A DNA stretch of 64,000 nt from contig CBDCFL010000014.1 of assembly GCA_965216135.1 (NCBI GenBank), positions 29,192-93,191 on the forward strand, given 5' to 3'. Both the position numbers and the translations under genes were made by a program. The stretch is from CBDCFL01 sp965216135 (GTDB taxonomy: Bacteria; Pseudomonadota; Alphaproteobacteria; Rhodobacterales; Rhodobacteraceae). The notes beneath the pieces were generated by a model. It searched no databases. It had not been told where the DNA came from and saw nothing but the letters and a program-made list of their open reading frames with translations. This document shows, one piece after another, positions 26,930-37,013 of this stretch; position 1 is the stretch's first letter; each line of letters starts with the position of its first letter.

Positions 26930-28288
26930 TTACTGTTTTCCGAGCGCTTTGAGGATGTGATCCAGTTTTTTGCCCTGCGGACTTATTTTATGCACCGGAG
27001 CCGACCGTGCCGCATCGTAATAAGCACCCGGATCGTAGGTAGCCACGGCAAGACCCAGATGTTTGACGTTCAGCAGGCCCATTGCGGCGAGCAGCGAATA
27101 GACGGCGACGTAGCGGTCCGACCCAGCCGAAAGACGCGCCGTCTCGGCATCCAGCAATTCCTGCTCGGCGTTGAGGACATCCAGGATTGTGCGCGCGCCA
27201 AGCGCGGTCTCTTCGCGCACACCTCTGAACGCCACACCCGATGCGCGCACCTGTTCCTGGCTGGCTTGCAGGCTGGCCTCGGCGACCGTAAGGCCCGACC
27301 AGGCATTGCCAAGGTTGCGGTCGATGTCATGGCGCACGATATGCAAGCTCGCTCGACTGGCGTCGCGCTGGGTGATTGCTTTGCGCAGCGCCGAGGCCAG
27401 CGCACCGCCGCGGTAAATGGCGCCGGAAAATGTCAGGCCGAGCGAAGCGCTGCTTGTGCTGTCCTGATCTAACCCGGCCGATGCAGAGCCGGAAAGCACC
27501 GGTTTCAGCGCCGCCTCGGCCAGGGCGACATTCATCTCTGCCACCGTGACCGCGCGCTGCGCCTGGGCCATATCCGGATGGCGCTGGCGCGCCAACGCGC
27601 GCGCCGCATCGAGGCTATTGGGCACTTCGGGGGCCGGCGGCAGCGCCGAGAGCGATCCGGGATAAGTGCCGACCGAGGCGCGGTAATCTTCGCGCGAGCG
27701 GTCGAGATCTCCGCGTGCGGCGGCAAGTGCTGCGCGCGCCGAGGCCAGGCGCGCCTCGGCCAGGGCGACATCGGTGCGGGTAATTTCGCCCACTTCAAAG
27801 CGGTCGCGCGCGGCCTGCAGTTCCCGTTCGATGACGCGCACGTTGTTGGTGCGCAGCTCGACAATCGCGCCATCGCGCTGCATCGATGTATAGGCCACAA
27901 CCGCGCCCAAAAGCACGTTTTGCTCCACCCCGCGCAGTGCTGCGCGCAGCGACATGACGTTTTCGCGGGCCAGATCGCGGCGCAGCTGACCGGCACCGAA
28001 ATCAAAAAGCACCAGGCTGGCGGTAAGCGACAAATTCGAGCTGGTCGATGCGCTTAGTGTCGAATAATTGCTCGACAATGAATAGCTGAGCACCGGACGC
28101 AACGCCGCCGTCGCGGCGGCCACATCTTCATCTGCGGCGCGCAGCAATGCGCGGTTTTGGTCCAAAAGCCCGGAATGGTCATAAGCGCCGCTGAGCGCCC
28201 CGGCCAACGTGTCGGACATCGCCACCGAGGGCAGCAATAAGCCCAGCGCCAGAATGGTGGCCAGCGGACGGCCCAGTGATGGCGTGAT
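26930..28288 (-). CDS. tolC: TolC-family outer membrane channel protein
   Basis: 452 residues from ATG 28288 (MITPSLGRP), giving a signal peptide that ends near SVAMSDT; the longer frame to 28318 would bury it. Two OEP repeats are visible, with long amphipathic helices (VIERELQAARDRFEVGEITRTDVALAEARL and RGVREETALGARTILDVLNAEQELLDAETA). TolC proteins form trimeric tunnels for type I secretion and efflux. It is encoded just downstream of pcm, an arrangement common in this order. Confidence 0.93.
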   Translation of the reverse strand: MTPSLGRPLATILALGLLLPSVAMSDTLAGALSGAYDHSGLLDQNRALLRAADEDVAAATAALRPVLSYSLSSNYSTLSASTSSNLSLTASLVLFDFGAGQLRRDLARENVMSLRAALRGVEQNVLLGAVVAYTSMQRDGAIVELRTNNVRVIERELQAARDRFEVGEITRTDVALAEARLASARAALAAARGDLDRSREDYRASVGTYPGSLSALPPAPEVPNSLDAARALARQRHPDMAQAQRAVTVAEMNVALAEAALKPVLSGSASAGLDQDSTSSASLGLTFSGAIYRGGALASALRKAITQRDASRASLHIVRHDIDRNLGNAWSGLTVAEASLQASQEQVRASGVAFRGVREETALGARTILDVLNAEQELLDAETARLSAGSDRYVAVYSLLAAMGLLNVKHLGLAVATYDPGAYYDAARSAPVHKISPQGKKLDHILKALGKQ

Positions 28289-28348
28289 CATGCGCACCCC
28301 CCCGATGCTCCGGGCCAATCCCGGCTAAAGGCATATCGACCGGTTGCG

Positions 28349-28999
28349 CTAAAGCGCGAAGGCCGCGGCCCGGGCAAATCCCGGCAAAAGAGGCGCTGAG
28401 GCATTGAAGGCAAAACGCCAGTTTGTGTTGTCGCCCGATTTATGGCCGATCTTGCAGGTTCCAACCCCATCAACAAAAATAGCAGCAATGAGCCCGCCAT
28501 CGCGCAGCTGATCAAGCAGCGTCGCGCCGATCACCTCAATACCGCCCTGGATGACAATAACATCGTAAGGCCCGTGTTTGGCATCGCCGTCGGCCAGCTC
28601 TGCGGTGATAACCGCGACATTATCCGCTCCGGCCTCTGACAGGCGGGTCTGTGCCTCTTCGGCCAATTCAGCAATGCTTTCGACGGCCACCACTGCCTCG
28701 GCCAGATGAGCGATTACGGCGCTGGAGTAGCCGAGACCACATCCCAGATCGAGAACCGCGTCGCCGGGTTGAATATTCAGCGCATCCAGCATCTTGGCCA
28801 TCGTTCGCGGCTCGAGCACCACGCGATCATCGCCGATCACAATGTTTTCGCTGAGATAGGCAATTTCGCGCAGATGGTCGGGCAGAAAGCTCTCTTTGGG
28901 CACGCTGAGCATCGCCTCGATGATCGGATATTTGGTGACATCCGAAGGGCGCACTTGTGTGTCCACCATATTCGTTCGGCGGGCGGCATAATCGGCCAT
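28349..28999 (-). CDS. pcm: Protein-L-isoaspartate O-methyltransferase
   Basis: 216 residues. It repairs isoaspartyl residues using SAM. Motif I is AVLDLGCGLGYSSAVIAHLA (about 82-101), preceded by the PIMT-type TQVRPSDVT and REIAYLSENIVIGDDRVVLEPRTMAKML. Length and order match alphaproteobacterial Pcm. It is followed by tolC after about 60 bp, probably one transcript. Confidence 0.93.
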   Translation of the reverse strand: MADYAARRTNMVDTQVRPSDVTKYPIIEAMLSVPKESFLPDHLREIAYLSENIVIGDDRVVLEPRTMAKMLDALNIQPGDAVLDLGCGLGYSSAVIAHLAEAVVAVESIAELAEEAQTRLSEAGADNVAVITAELADGDAKHGPYDVIVIQGGIEVIGATLLDQLRDGGLIAAIFVDGVGTCKIGHKSGDNTNWRFAFNASAPLLPGFARAAAFAL

Positions 29000-29167
29000 T
29001 TGCGGCGCTCATTTGCTTGCTAAAGGTTCGTGCGATGTTTTGGCACATGCGTGCGACACCAGCAACACGGTCTTTGGTGCCCGTTTTGGGGTCGGCGCGC
29101 AATTGTCGGCGCGTCGGCATAACCGCTTGACGCTCGATAATGCGAAACCTAATGAAGCCAGGGCTTC

Positions 29168-29241
29168 GGCGAGTTGGCGGAGTGGTTACGCAGCGGATTG
29201 CAAATCCGTGTACACCGGTTCGATTCCGGTACTCGCCTCCA
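29168..29241 (+). tRNA. tRNA-Cys (anticodon GCA)
   Basis: Acceptor GGCGAGT pairs with ACTCGCC; the anticodon loop ATTGCAAAT carries GCA; the T arm is ACCGG-TTCGATT-CCGGT. Discriminator T and encoded CCA (29239-29241) complete it. Confidence 0.96.
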
Positions 29242-29393
29242 AAAAATCAGCACGGCCGGCCGACGCGGCAACAGCTGTTATGAGCCCATTTATGCAAAAT
29301 GCATTTCACGCAACGCAGGGCAGCGCCCGGCCGCGGGTGGGCGCCTCTGCCGGTCGAGGTCTGCGCTTTACGGTGCCGCCACATCGTATGTTA

Positions 29394-30554
29394 TACCAGC
29401 GGCATTTAACATTGACCGATATGGGCCCATTTTCGCATTCCGATTGATGTGATGGTTTCGGGCTGTGCGATGAGCTTTTTCCAAGCTTCGCATCCAGCAT
29501 CGACGATGGCATTGTAGTCTTCGAACACGCGGTTGGAGAGCCAATTGGCGCGCAAGTACTGCCAGATATTTTCCACCGGGTTCAGTTCCGGAGCGCGCGA
29601 TGGCAGCAGGATGATGGTGAGGTTCTTCGGGACTTTGAGTTTGCCGGTGGTGTGCCATCCGGCCCGATCCATCAGCACAACCGCATGGGCCTTTCGGGCG
29701 ACGTGGCGGCTGATCTCGTCGAGATGCATCTGCATGGCTTGCGCGTCCGCCCAAGGCAGCATGAGCGCCGCCCCCTTGCCGTGAGCCGGACAGATGGTGC
29801 CGAACAGATAGGCGTTGTGATAGCGCTGATCGGCCGGCTGGCGGGGGCGCGTGCCCTTTCTCGCCCACAGGCGCGTCAGGCCATTCTTCTGGCCAAGGCG
29901 TGCTTCGTCCTGGAACCAGATCTCCACCGGCGTTCCCGCTGGCAGGTCAGCTATATGCACCTGGAGCGTGTCGGCGAAGTTTTTTTAAACGCCTCGATGA
30001 TCCGCTTATCCTGCCTGGGATGCTGCGGGCGGGCGCTGATATGGGCAAAGCCCAGTTCGCCAAGCAGTCTGGATATCCCGCGCTCGGAATAGATGACGCC
30101 AAAGCGCGCCTCGATCACCCGCTTCAGGTCGATCCGCCGCCAGCGGACAACCCCGTCCACCGCCGGATCGGGGCCGGTCTCGACAATCTCGCCAAGTTCT
30201 TTCATCTGGACATCGCTCAGGTAGCGCGTCCGGCCCGCGCCCTTGCGGTTGGTGAGGCCATCCGGTCCCTCTTCGTTGAACCGGTGAACCCAGTCCCGCA
30301 GGGTTTGGCGATCCATCCCACCGATCCTTGCGGCCTCTCCACGGCGCATGCCATCGTAGACCGCCGCAAGAGACAACAGACGGCGGCTCTGCCGGGCATC
30401 CTTGCAACGGCTGGCGAGTTTACGAAGGTGGCGGGCATCAAAGTCGCGACGAAGCGGAACACTGGCTGGCATGGCGATCCTCCTTTGCCAACCTTGAATC
30501 AGATCAAAACCGATTTGGGAATCCCCACAGAGTCAGAAATTGATGCCGTTGGTA
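29394..30554 (-). mobile_element. IS630-family insertion sequence B, 1161 bp
   Basis: The ends are TACCAGCGGCAT and, inward, TACCAACGGCAT. The flanks share TTA (29391-29393 and 30555-30557). It lies within the MITE-like repeat. Confidence 0.92.
29406..30472 (-). CDS. IS630-family transposase split at an A7 run
   Basis: The N-terminal frame (30472-29951) has the HTH GEAARIGGMDRQTLRDWVHRF and ends just after AFKKTSP. The C-terminal frame (29960-29406) has FQDEARLGQKNGLTRLWA, AVVLMDRAGWH and APELNPVENIWQYLRAN (DDE). The frames meet at TTTAAAAAAAC, a slippery heptamer fitting programmed frameshifting, known in IS630 relatives. Confidence 0.88.
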
Positions 30555-30787
30555 TTAATTCGGGTGTGCAGGCGGTGGAGAAGCGCCCGCCCGTCGCACC
30601 GGAGGTGCGCCACTAAACATTGGCATGCCTCCGGCATGACAGGGCGGTCGGGCGCTGCCCGGCGGCACTTCGTGCCTTGTTGCCGGGTAAGGGCGAAGCG
30701 TCGCGAGCGCGCGCTATTCCCCGCGGAGCGACCCGCAGCGGCAGCTCGGTATTGACCCGGACCGGGCACTGCCGTCAAAGACGGCCA

Positions 30788-32071
30788 ATGTTGCTGCGTA
30801 TCTATATGGTTTTGGCAGCGCCGGTTCTTGGGCTGGTGTTGATCTGGCGGATCGTCACCCGGCGCGAGTCCTGGGCTGATGCGGGCGAGCGGCTCGTTTT
30901 GGGAGGATCCCGCAGCAGCGATGAGTGTTATGTCTGGGTTCACGGCGCATCGGTTGGCGAGATTACCGCCGCGCGCGGCCTGATCGAGCGGATTTTGCGT
31001 GAAACCGGCCGACCCGTGGTTGTGACCGTCAATACCGCGACCGCCAGGTCCGCTGTCGAAAAATGGCGATGCACGGGGCTGGAGGTTCGGCTGGCACCGA
31101 TGGATGCCCTGGGCGCGACGCGCAGGTTTTTGCGAAGCTGGGAACCTTTATCGCTGGTCTCTCTGGAGCATGAGCTTTGGCCGGGAAGGCTCTTTATCTG
31201 TTCGCAAAAATCCATTTCGGTCTTCGCGGTTTCGGCTCGGCTTTCTGTGCGGGCGGCGCGCGCCCCACTTGGCTTGCGTCACATCCGCCGCGACGCGATG
31301 GATGCGCTGACCCGCGTCTGGCCGATGGACGACGAACAGCGCCTTCGGCTGCGCCGCGCCGGTGTGGATAGCGACAAGTTAGCGGCCACGCTGAACCTGA
31401 AGCTCTTGTCGCGGACTTCGTCTCGCGACCGGCCAGCGGATGACAACGCGCTTTCCGGCTGGGCAGCCGATGACCTCACCGTGCTGCTTGCCGCCTCGAC
31501 CCATGCGGGCGAAGAAGAGATCGTGATCGCGGCATTTGTCGAGGCGGTCAAACTGCGCCCCGGCCTTCGGCTGATCATCGCGCCGCGCCATTCTGAGCGC
31601 CGCGCGGGAATTGCCGCCTTGCTCGGCGCGCGCAGTTTATCTTACGCACAGCGCACCAAGGGGCAGATACCTGACCACGACACGCCGATTTACCTGGCCG
31701 ACACGATGCACGAGATGGCGCTGTGGTATGGGCGCGCGGCGGCGACCATTATCGGGGGAAGTTTCGTGGACAAGGGCGGGCATACGCCGGTTGAGCCGGT
31801 GATGGCGGGCTCGCCGCCGATCCACGGGCCGTATATCGCCAACCATCGCGCCGCTTTTGATCTGCTTGCCCGGGCAAATGCGACACTGTCCGTTGATGGC
31901 GGGGCCGATCTGGGCACATGTCTTGCCAACCTTCCGGGGCAGGGTGATTTGCTGCAGATGGCAAAGGCTGGCCAGTCGATAATCAACGAACATGCCGCAA
32001 AAATGAACCTGGTAATGGGCGAGGTGGTCGCCGCGGTGAGAGACCAGGCGACCCGCGCCGACAGTGAGTAA
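30788..32071 (+). CDS. waaA: 3-deoxy-D-manno-octulosonic acid transferase
   Basis: 427 residues from ATG 30788; the upstream open frame is repeat sequence. An N-terminal membrane anchor (LLRIYMVLAAPVLGLVLIWRIV) precedes the glycosyltransferase domain with WVHGASVGEITAARGLI, SLEHELWPGRLF and the C-terminal GGSFVDKGGHTPVEPVMAGSPPIHGP. WaaA adds Kdo from CMP-Kdo to lipid A at the inner membrane. A MITE lies directly upstream, which may have altered its promoter. Confidence 0.9.
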   Translation: MLLRIYMVLAAPVLGLVLIWRIVTRRESWADAGERLVLGGSRSSDECYVWVHGASVGEITAARGLIERILRETGRPVVVTVNTATARSAVEKWRCTGLEVRLAPMDALGATRRFLRSWEPLSLVSLEHELWPGRLFICSQKSISVFAVSARLSVRAARAPLGLRHIRRDAMDALTRVWPMDDEQRLRLRRAGVDSDKLAATLNLKLLSRTSSRDRPADDNALSGWAADDLTVLLAASTHAGEEEIVIAAFVEAVKLRPGLRLIIAPRHSERRAGIAALLGARSLSYAQRTKGQIPDHDTPIYLADTMHEMALWYGRAAATIIGGSFVDKGGHTPVEPVMAGSPPIHGPYIANHRAAFDLLARANATLSVDGGADLGTCLANLPGQGDLLQMAKAGQSIINEHAAKMNLVMGEVVAAVRDQATRADSE

Positions 32072-32211
32072 GATTAACCCGAAAGCAATCCATTGGCCCG
32101 AATATGGGGCTGCGGAAAGTTGTTAGCCGAATTTGAACGCCTGATCTCGCCTGTCGCCAATTCGCGCCGCGGCAATTGATTTCCGCGCATACATGATTAT
32201 GTTCGCCGCTT

Positions 32212-32661
32212 ATGATCCGATACACTCTGAAATGCCCTGCCAGCCATGCGTTTGAAAGCTGGTTCAAATCCAGCGCGGCATTCGATGAGTTGGTCGCTGC
32301 CAGACATGTGACCTGCCCGGTATGCGGCGCGTTGACCAAAGAAAAGGCGCTGATGGCACCTGACGTGCTGCCCGCGCGGGCCAGCGTCGCACCTTTGCAA
32401 AAACCTGGAAATGCGATGCACGCTCTGGCCGCGCCAGCCTCACCAGCCGAGGCCGCGCTCAAGGAATTGCGACGCAAGGTGCAGGACAATTCCGAATATG
32501 TCGGGCAGAAATTCGCCACCGAGGCGCGGGCGATCCATCTGGGCGACGCCCCAGAGCGGTCGATCTACGGCGAGGCGAGCAGCGAAGAGGCCCGCAAGCT
32601 GGTGGACGATGGGGTGCCGGTCGCACCCCTGCCCTTTGTTCCGACACGCAAAGCCAACTGA
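32212..32661 (+). CDS. DUF1178 family protein
   Basis: 149 residues. It starts MIRYTLKCPASHAFESWFKSS and continues to VTCPVCGALTKEKALMAP, the Cys pairs typical of DUF1178 and likely to bind zinc. The C-terminal part has SEYVGQKFATEARAIHLGDAPERSIYGEAS, strongly conserved in the family. Function unknown. The SDR gene follows after 3 bp. Confidence 0.9.
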   Translation: MIRYTLKCPASHAFESWFKSSAAFDELVAARHVTCPVCGALTKEKALMAPDVLPARASVAPLQKPGNAMHALAAPASPAEAALKELRRKVQDNSEYVGQKFATEARAIHLGDAPERSIYGEASSEEARKLVDDGVPVAPLPFVPTRKAN

Positions 32662-32664
32662 CCC

Positions 32665-33297
32665 ATGCGCGCCATTGTAACCGGTGCGAACCGGGGTATC
32701 GGGCGTGGGCTTGCAGATCGGCTAGAGGCAGAAGGCTACGAGGTCGTCGCGACTGCCCGCAGCGCCGCGGCAGGGCTGGCGCAACTGGACGTTACCGATC
32801 CCAAGTCAGTGGCTGATTTCGGGGCGCGAATGGCCGCGGTCCCGACCGATCTTTTGGTCTGCAACGCCGGGGTCTATCTCGACAAGGCGCAATCACTGGA
32901 CCAAGGCTATGATGCTGATCTTTGGGCGCGGACTTTTGCGGCCAACGTCACCGGGGTTTTCCTGACAATTCAAGCACTTTTGCCCAACTTGCGGGCTGCA
33001 CCAAAGCCCAGGATCGCGATTATCTCGTCAATCATGGCGTCCTCTCTGAGCGCGCCGGGCGGCAGCTATGCCTACCGGGCCAGCAAAGCAGCCGCACTGA
33101 ACCTGGGGCGTAATCTGGCCAATGATCTGAAGGCCGACGGCATTTCCGTCGGCATTTATCATCCAGGCTGGGTGCGAACGGATATGGGTGGGCAAACGGC
33201 GGATATCGACGTTGAGGCGTCGGTTGCCGGTCTGTGCGCCCGATTTGGCGAATTGTCGCTGGCATCGACCGGCGCGTTCCTTAAGCTGGGACGGTGA
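32665..33297 (+). CDS. Short-chain dehydrogenase/reductase family protein
   Basis: 210 residues. The cofactor motif is TGANRGIGRGLADRL (about 6-20), then LLVCNAGVYLD (NAG motif). The catalytic set is IISSIMASS followed by YAYRASKAAALN. It is an NAD(P)-dependent oxidoreductase of unknown substrate. It lies tightly behind the DUF1178 gene, so probably co-transcribed. Confidence 0.9.
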   Translation: MRAIVTGANRGIGRGLADRLEAEGYEVVATARSAAAGLAQLDVTDPKSVADFGARMAAVPTDLLVCNAGVYLDKAQSLDQGYDADLWARTFAANVTGVFLTIQALLPNLRAAPKPRIAIISSIMASSLSAPGGSYAYRASKAAALNLGRNLANDLKADGISVGIYHPGWVRTDMGGQTADIDVEASVAGLCARFGELSLASTGAFLKLGR

Positions 33298-33383
33298 AGA
33301 GATGTTATTTTAGAGCCGCTTGCTCTGACAGCGGCGCCAGAATAGAAACCCGCGAGCGCTGGGACAGGATTGCGACGCGGATC

Positions 33384-34622
33384 ATGCCGATACTGGTGAT
33401 GAAATTCGGCGGCACGTCGGTGGCGACGCTGGACCGCATCCGCCGCGCGGCCAAGCGCGTCGGCCGCGAGGTGGCCAACGGCTATGGTGTGATCGTCATT
33501 GTCTCGGCCATGGCCGGGCGGACCAACGAGCTGATTGGTTGGGTTGATAAGACCAGCAAATTTTACGACGCACGCGAATATGACGCTGTGGTGTCGTCCG
33601 GCGAGCAGGTCACAGCCGGCCTTATGGCGCTGACATTGCAGGAAATGGAGGTTCCGGCGCGCAGCTGGCAGGGCTGGCAGGTGCCTTTGGTCACGACATC
33701 TGCGCATGGCGCCGCGCGGATCGTCGAGATACCGACAGCTAATATTCTGGCCAAATTCGCCAAAGGCATGCAGGTCGCGGTCGTGGCTGGATTTCAAGGC
33801 ATCGCCAAGGATAACCGGATCACCACATTTGGCCGCGGCGGATCAGACACCACAGCGGTGGCGTTCGCGGCGGCCTTCGGGGCGGAGCGCTGTGACATCT
33901 ACACCGATGTCGACGGCGTCTATACCACTGATCCGCACATCAGTGCCAAAGCGCGCAAGCTCGATCGGATCGCGTTTGAGGAAATGCTGGAATTGGCCTC
34001 GCTGGGGGCCAAGGTCTTGCAAACGCGCTCGGTTGAACTGGCGATGCGCTACAACGTCAAATTGCGAGTGCTGTCGAGTTTTGAAGACAATGACGAACAT
34101 GCAGGCACGCTGGTCTGTGCCGAGGAGGATATTGTGGAAGATAATGTTGTTGCCGGTGTCGCCCATTCGCGCGACGAGGCGAAAATGACCCTGATCTCGG
34201 TGGCCGACCGGCCGGGAATTGCGGCGGCCATATTCGGCCCGCTGGCCGAGGCCGGGGTGAATGTCGACATGATCGTGCAGAACATTTCCGAAGAGGGGCG
34301 CACGGACATGACGTTTTCCTGCCCCGTCGGTCACGTGGGCCGCGCCGAGCGGGCTGTTCAGGCGGCCAAGGAGCGCGGCGACATCAATTACCACGATCTG
34401 GTCGCCGATGAGGACGTGGCAAAAGTGTCTGTCGTCGGCATCGGCATGCGGTCACATGCGGGCGTCGCGGCGCAGATGTTTACGGCCTTGTCCAATGAGG
34501 GGATCAACATCAAGGTGATTACAACGTCCGAGATCAAAATCTCGGTTTTGATCGACCGCAAATACTTGGAACTGGCCGTTCAGGCCCTGCATGATGTTTT
34601 CGAATTGGAAAAAGCCGCCTGA
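33384..34622 (+). CDS. lysC: Aspartate kinase
   Basis: 412 residues from ATG 33384 (MPILVMKFGGTSVAT); the frame opens 90 bp earlier without a family-like start. KFGGTS (7-12) and GRGGSDTTAVAFAAA mark the kinase domain. Two ACT domains follow (about 265-412: TLISVADRPGIAAAIF and VSVVGIGMRSHAGVAAQMF), which bind lysine/threonine for feedback control. It catalyses the first step of lysine, threonine and methionine synthesis. Confidence 0.96.
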   Translation: MPILVMKFGGTSVATLDRIRRAAKRVGREVANGYGVIVIVSAMAGRTNELIGWVDKTSKFYDAREYDAVVSSGEQVTAGLMALTLQEMEVPARSWQGWQVPLVTTSAHGAARIVEIPTANILAKFAKGMQVAVVAGFQGIAKDNRITTFGRGGSDTTAVAFAAAFGAERCDIYTDVDGVYTTDPHISAKARKLDRIAFEEMLELASLGAKVLQTRSVELAMRYNVKLRVLSSFEDNDEHAGTLVCAEEDIVEDNVVAGVAHSRDEAKMTLISVADRPGIAAAIFGPLAEAGVNVDMIVQNISEEGRTDMTFSCPVGHVGRAERAVQAAKERGDINYHDLVADEDVAKVSVVGIGMRSHAGVAAQMFTALSNEGINIKVITTSEIKISVLIDRKYLELAVQALHDVFELEKAA

Positions 34623-34770
34623 CTTTTTGCCAAAGACGATTCATGCCGGATTATGGCAATCATTCTGCCCACTTGCGCAGGCCCGCAATTGGACTTTTCG
34701 CCGCCATTGATCCTGCGCTAGACTAAACTTAATTTTTAACCGGTCGGCTGCCAGCATTGCGATTACTCTG

Positions 34771-37011
34771 ATGAATGACGCTACCGAAAGCGAAAGCCGC
34801 AAACTGCTGCGGCGCCTGCGCGACGCACTGGCCGATGAGGGTGCCGGGCAAGCACGGCTGGACAAGATCACCCATCTGATCGCCGACAGCATGCAGATAG
34901 AGGTGTGCTCGATTTACCTGCTCCGCGATGCCGAGACTCTGGAGCTATGCGCGACCGAAGGTTTGAACCCCGAGGCTGTGCATCAGACGCGGATGCGCAT
35001 CGGCGAGGGCCTGGTCGGCCGCGTGGCCAAGAACGGCGCGCCGATCAACACCGCAAATGCGCCGCAAACCAAGGGCTTTCGCTTTATGCCGGAAACCGGC
35101 GAAGAGGTGTTTTCGTCCTTCCTCGGCGTGCCAATACAAAGGCTCGGCGACAATCTTGGCGTGCTTGTGACGCAGTCGAAAGTGGCGCGCGAGTTTTCGG
35201 CAGACGAAGTCTATGGGCTGGAAGTTGTCGCCATGGTGCTGGCCGAAATGGCAGAGCTTGGCGCATTTGTCGGCGAAGGGGCCGCGCTTTCGGCCCGCCA
35301 CCAGCAGCCCGTGGTCTTTCACGGCGGCACCGGACAGGAAGGCGCGGCCGAGGGCCAAGTCTACCTGCACGAACCGCGCGTCGTGGTCACCAACCCGATC
35401 GCAGACGACCCCAAGGCCGAGCTGATCCGCCTGCAAGAAGCAGTTAACGAGCTTCGCATTTCGGTCGATGACATGCTGGCGGTGGCTGATACCGGTAACA
35501 AGGAACAGCGCGACGTCTTCAATGCCTATCGGATGTTTGCCAATTCGCGTGGCTGGTTACGCCGTATGGAGGAAGACATCGCCCGCGGCCTGTCCGCCGA
35601 AGCCGCCGTTGAAAAGGAACAATCCGCCGCACGCACGCGCATGGGCCAGGTCCCGGATACCTACTTGCGCGAAAGGCTGGCAGATCTTGACGATCTGTCG
35701 AACCGGCTGCTCCGGATATTGACCGGACAGGGCGGCGAGACCGGCGCGGAAATGCCTGCCGATCCAATTCTGGTGGCCAGCAATATCGGCCCCGGCGAGT
35801 TGCTCGATTACGGTCGCTCGCTTAGGGGCATCGTGCTTGAACAAGGCTCGGTCGGCAGCCATGCCGCCATTGTGGCGCGCGCGCTGGCGATCCCGTTGGT
35901 GATCCATGCCGAAAAGATCATCGGCGAGGCGCTCAACGGCGACCCAATCCTAGTCGATGGTGATCAGGGCGTTGTCCACCTTCGCCCCGAGGACAATGTG
36001 GCCACCGCATTTCGCGACAAGATTGCCATGCAGGCCAAGGCGCAGGAGCGTTATGCGGGGTTGCGTGAACTGCCCGCCGAGGGCACATGCGGAACAGTGA
36101 TCGCGCTGCACATGAACGCCGGGCTGATGGCCGACTTGCCCTCGCTGAAGGGATCGGGGGCCGAGGGCGTCGGCCTGTTTCGCACCGAGCTGCAGTTTCT
36201 GACCAGCAACCGGGTGCCGCGGCGCAGCGATCTGGCCGCGCTTTATTCGCGCGTGATGGATGCCGCCGGCGGCAAGCGCGTTGCGTTTCGCACGCTGGAC
36301 ATCGGCTCGGACAAGGTGCTGCCCTATATGAAGCGACAGGACGAGCCCAACCCGGCTATGGGCTGGCGCGCCATTCGGGTGGGGCTGGACAAAAAGGGCA
36401 TGATGCGCATGCAGTTGCAGGCGCTGTTGCGCGCGGCGGCTGGGCGCCCGCTCAGCATCATGTTTCCGTTCATCGCACAGTTCGACGAATACAAGGAAGC
36501 CTGTCAGCATCTCGATCATGTTCTGGAGACCGAGGAAAAACAGGGCCATATTCTGCCCGCAAGCGTTGAAGTCGGGGCGATGCTGGAGACCCCGTCGCTG
36601 GCTTTTGCGCCACGGCAGTTTTTTGAGGCCGCCGATTTCATTTCGATCGGCGGTAATGATCTAAAGCAATTCTTTTTTGCCGCTGACCGCGAAAATGAGC
36701 GGGTGCGGCGGCGCTATGATACGCTGAACGTGAGTTTTCTGTCGCTGATCCGCCAGATCGTCAATCGTTGCGCGGAAACCGGCACCAGCCTGTCATTTTG
36801 CGGCGAAGACGCCGGTCGCCCGGTTGAGGCGGTGTGCTTTGCGGCAATGGGCCTGCGCGCCTTGTCTATGCGCCCGGCCTCCATTGGTCCGGTCAAACAT
36901 CTGATCCGGCGGATCAATCTGACCGAGCTTCGCGGGGTTATCGAGGCGGCAATGCAGAGCGGCGCGCAATCGGTTCGCCCGGATGTGATGGAATGGTTGC
37001 GCAAAATCTAG
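34771..37011 (+). CDS. ptsP: Phosphoenolpyruvate-protein phosphotransferase of the nitrogen PTS
   Basis: 746 residues. An N-terminal GAF domain (about 1-160) is followed by the EI core: the phospho-histidine segment GSVGSHAAIVARALA with His near 364, the PEP-binding barrel with GLFRTELQFL, and ISIGGNDLKQFFFAADRENERV, ending with SFCGEDAGRPVEAVCFAAMGLRALSM. EI-Ntr passes phosphate from PEP to NPr and EIIA-Ntr, linking nitrogen status to potassium and stress control. It follows lysC, as usual in this order. Confidence 0.96.
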   Translation: MNDATESESRKLLRRLRDALADEGAGQARLDKITHLIADSMQIEVCSIYLLRDAETLELCATEGLNPEAVHQTRMRIGEGLVGRVAKNGAPINTANAPQTKGFRFMPETGEEVFSSFLGVPIQRLGDNLGVLVTQSKVAREFSADEVYGLEVVAMVLAEMAELGAFVGEGAALSARHQQPVVFHGGTGQEGAAEGQVYLHEPRVVVTNPIADDPKAELIRLQEAVNELRISVDDMLAVADTGNKEQRDVFNAYRMFANSRGWLRRMEEDIARGLSAEAAVEKEQSAARTRMGQVPDTYLRERLADLDDLSNRLLRILTGQGGETGAEMPADPILVASNIGPGELLDYGRSLRGIVLEQGSVGSHAAIVARALAIPLVIHAEKIIGEALNGDPILVDGDQGVVHLRPEDNVATAFRDKIAMQAKAQERYAGLRELPAEGTCGTVIALHMNAGLMADLPSLKGSGAEGVGLFRTELQFLTSNRVPRRSDLAALYSRVMDAAGGKRVAFRTLDIGSDKVLPYMKRQDEPNPAMGWRAIRVGLDKKGMMRMQLQALLRAAAGRPLSIMFPFIAQFDEYKEACQHLDHVLETEEKQGHILPASVEVGAMLETPSLAFAPRQFFEAADFISIGGNDLKQFFFAADRENERVRRRYDTLNVSFLSLIRQIVNRCAETGTSLSFCGEDAGRPVEAVCFAAMGLRALSMRPASIGPVKHLIRRINLTELRGVIEAAMQSGAQSVRPDVMEWLRKI

Positions 37012-37013
37012 GG

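Larger units (their letters stand above)
29318..30660. repeat. MITE-like repeat interrupted by IS630-B
   Basis: The left end GGGCAGCGCCCGGCCG (29318) and right end CGGTCGGGCGCTGCCC (30645-30660) belong to one repeat. Removing the 1161 bp IS630 and one TTA leaves 179 bp, against 177 bp for the uninterrupted copy at 39333-39509, with the same internal landmarks. Confidence 0.9.

Noticed and set aside
29281..29393. Coding sequence between tRNA-Cys and IS630-B
   Set aside because: It is the left half of the MITE-like repeat.
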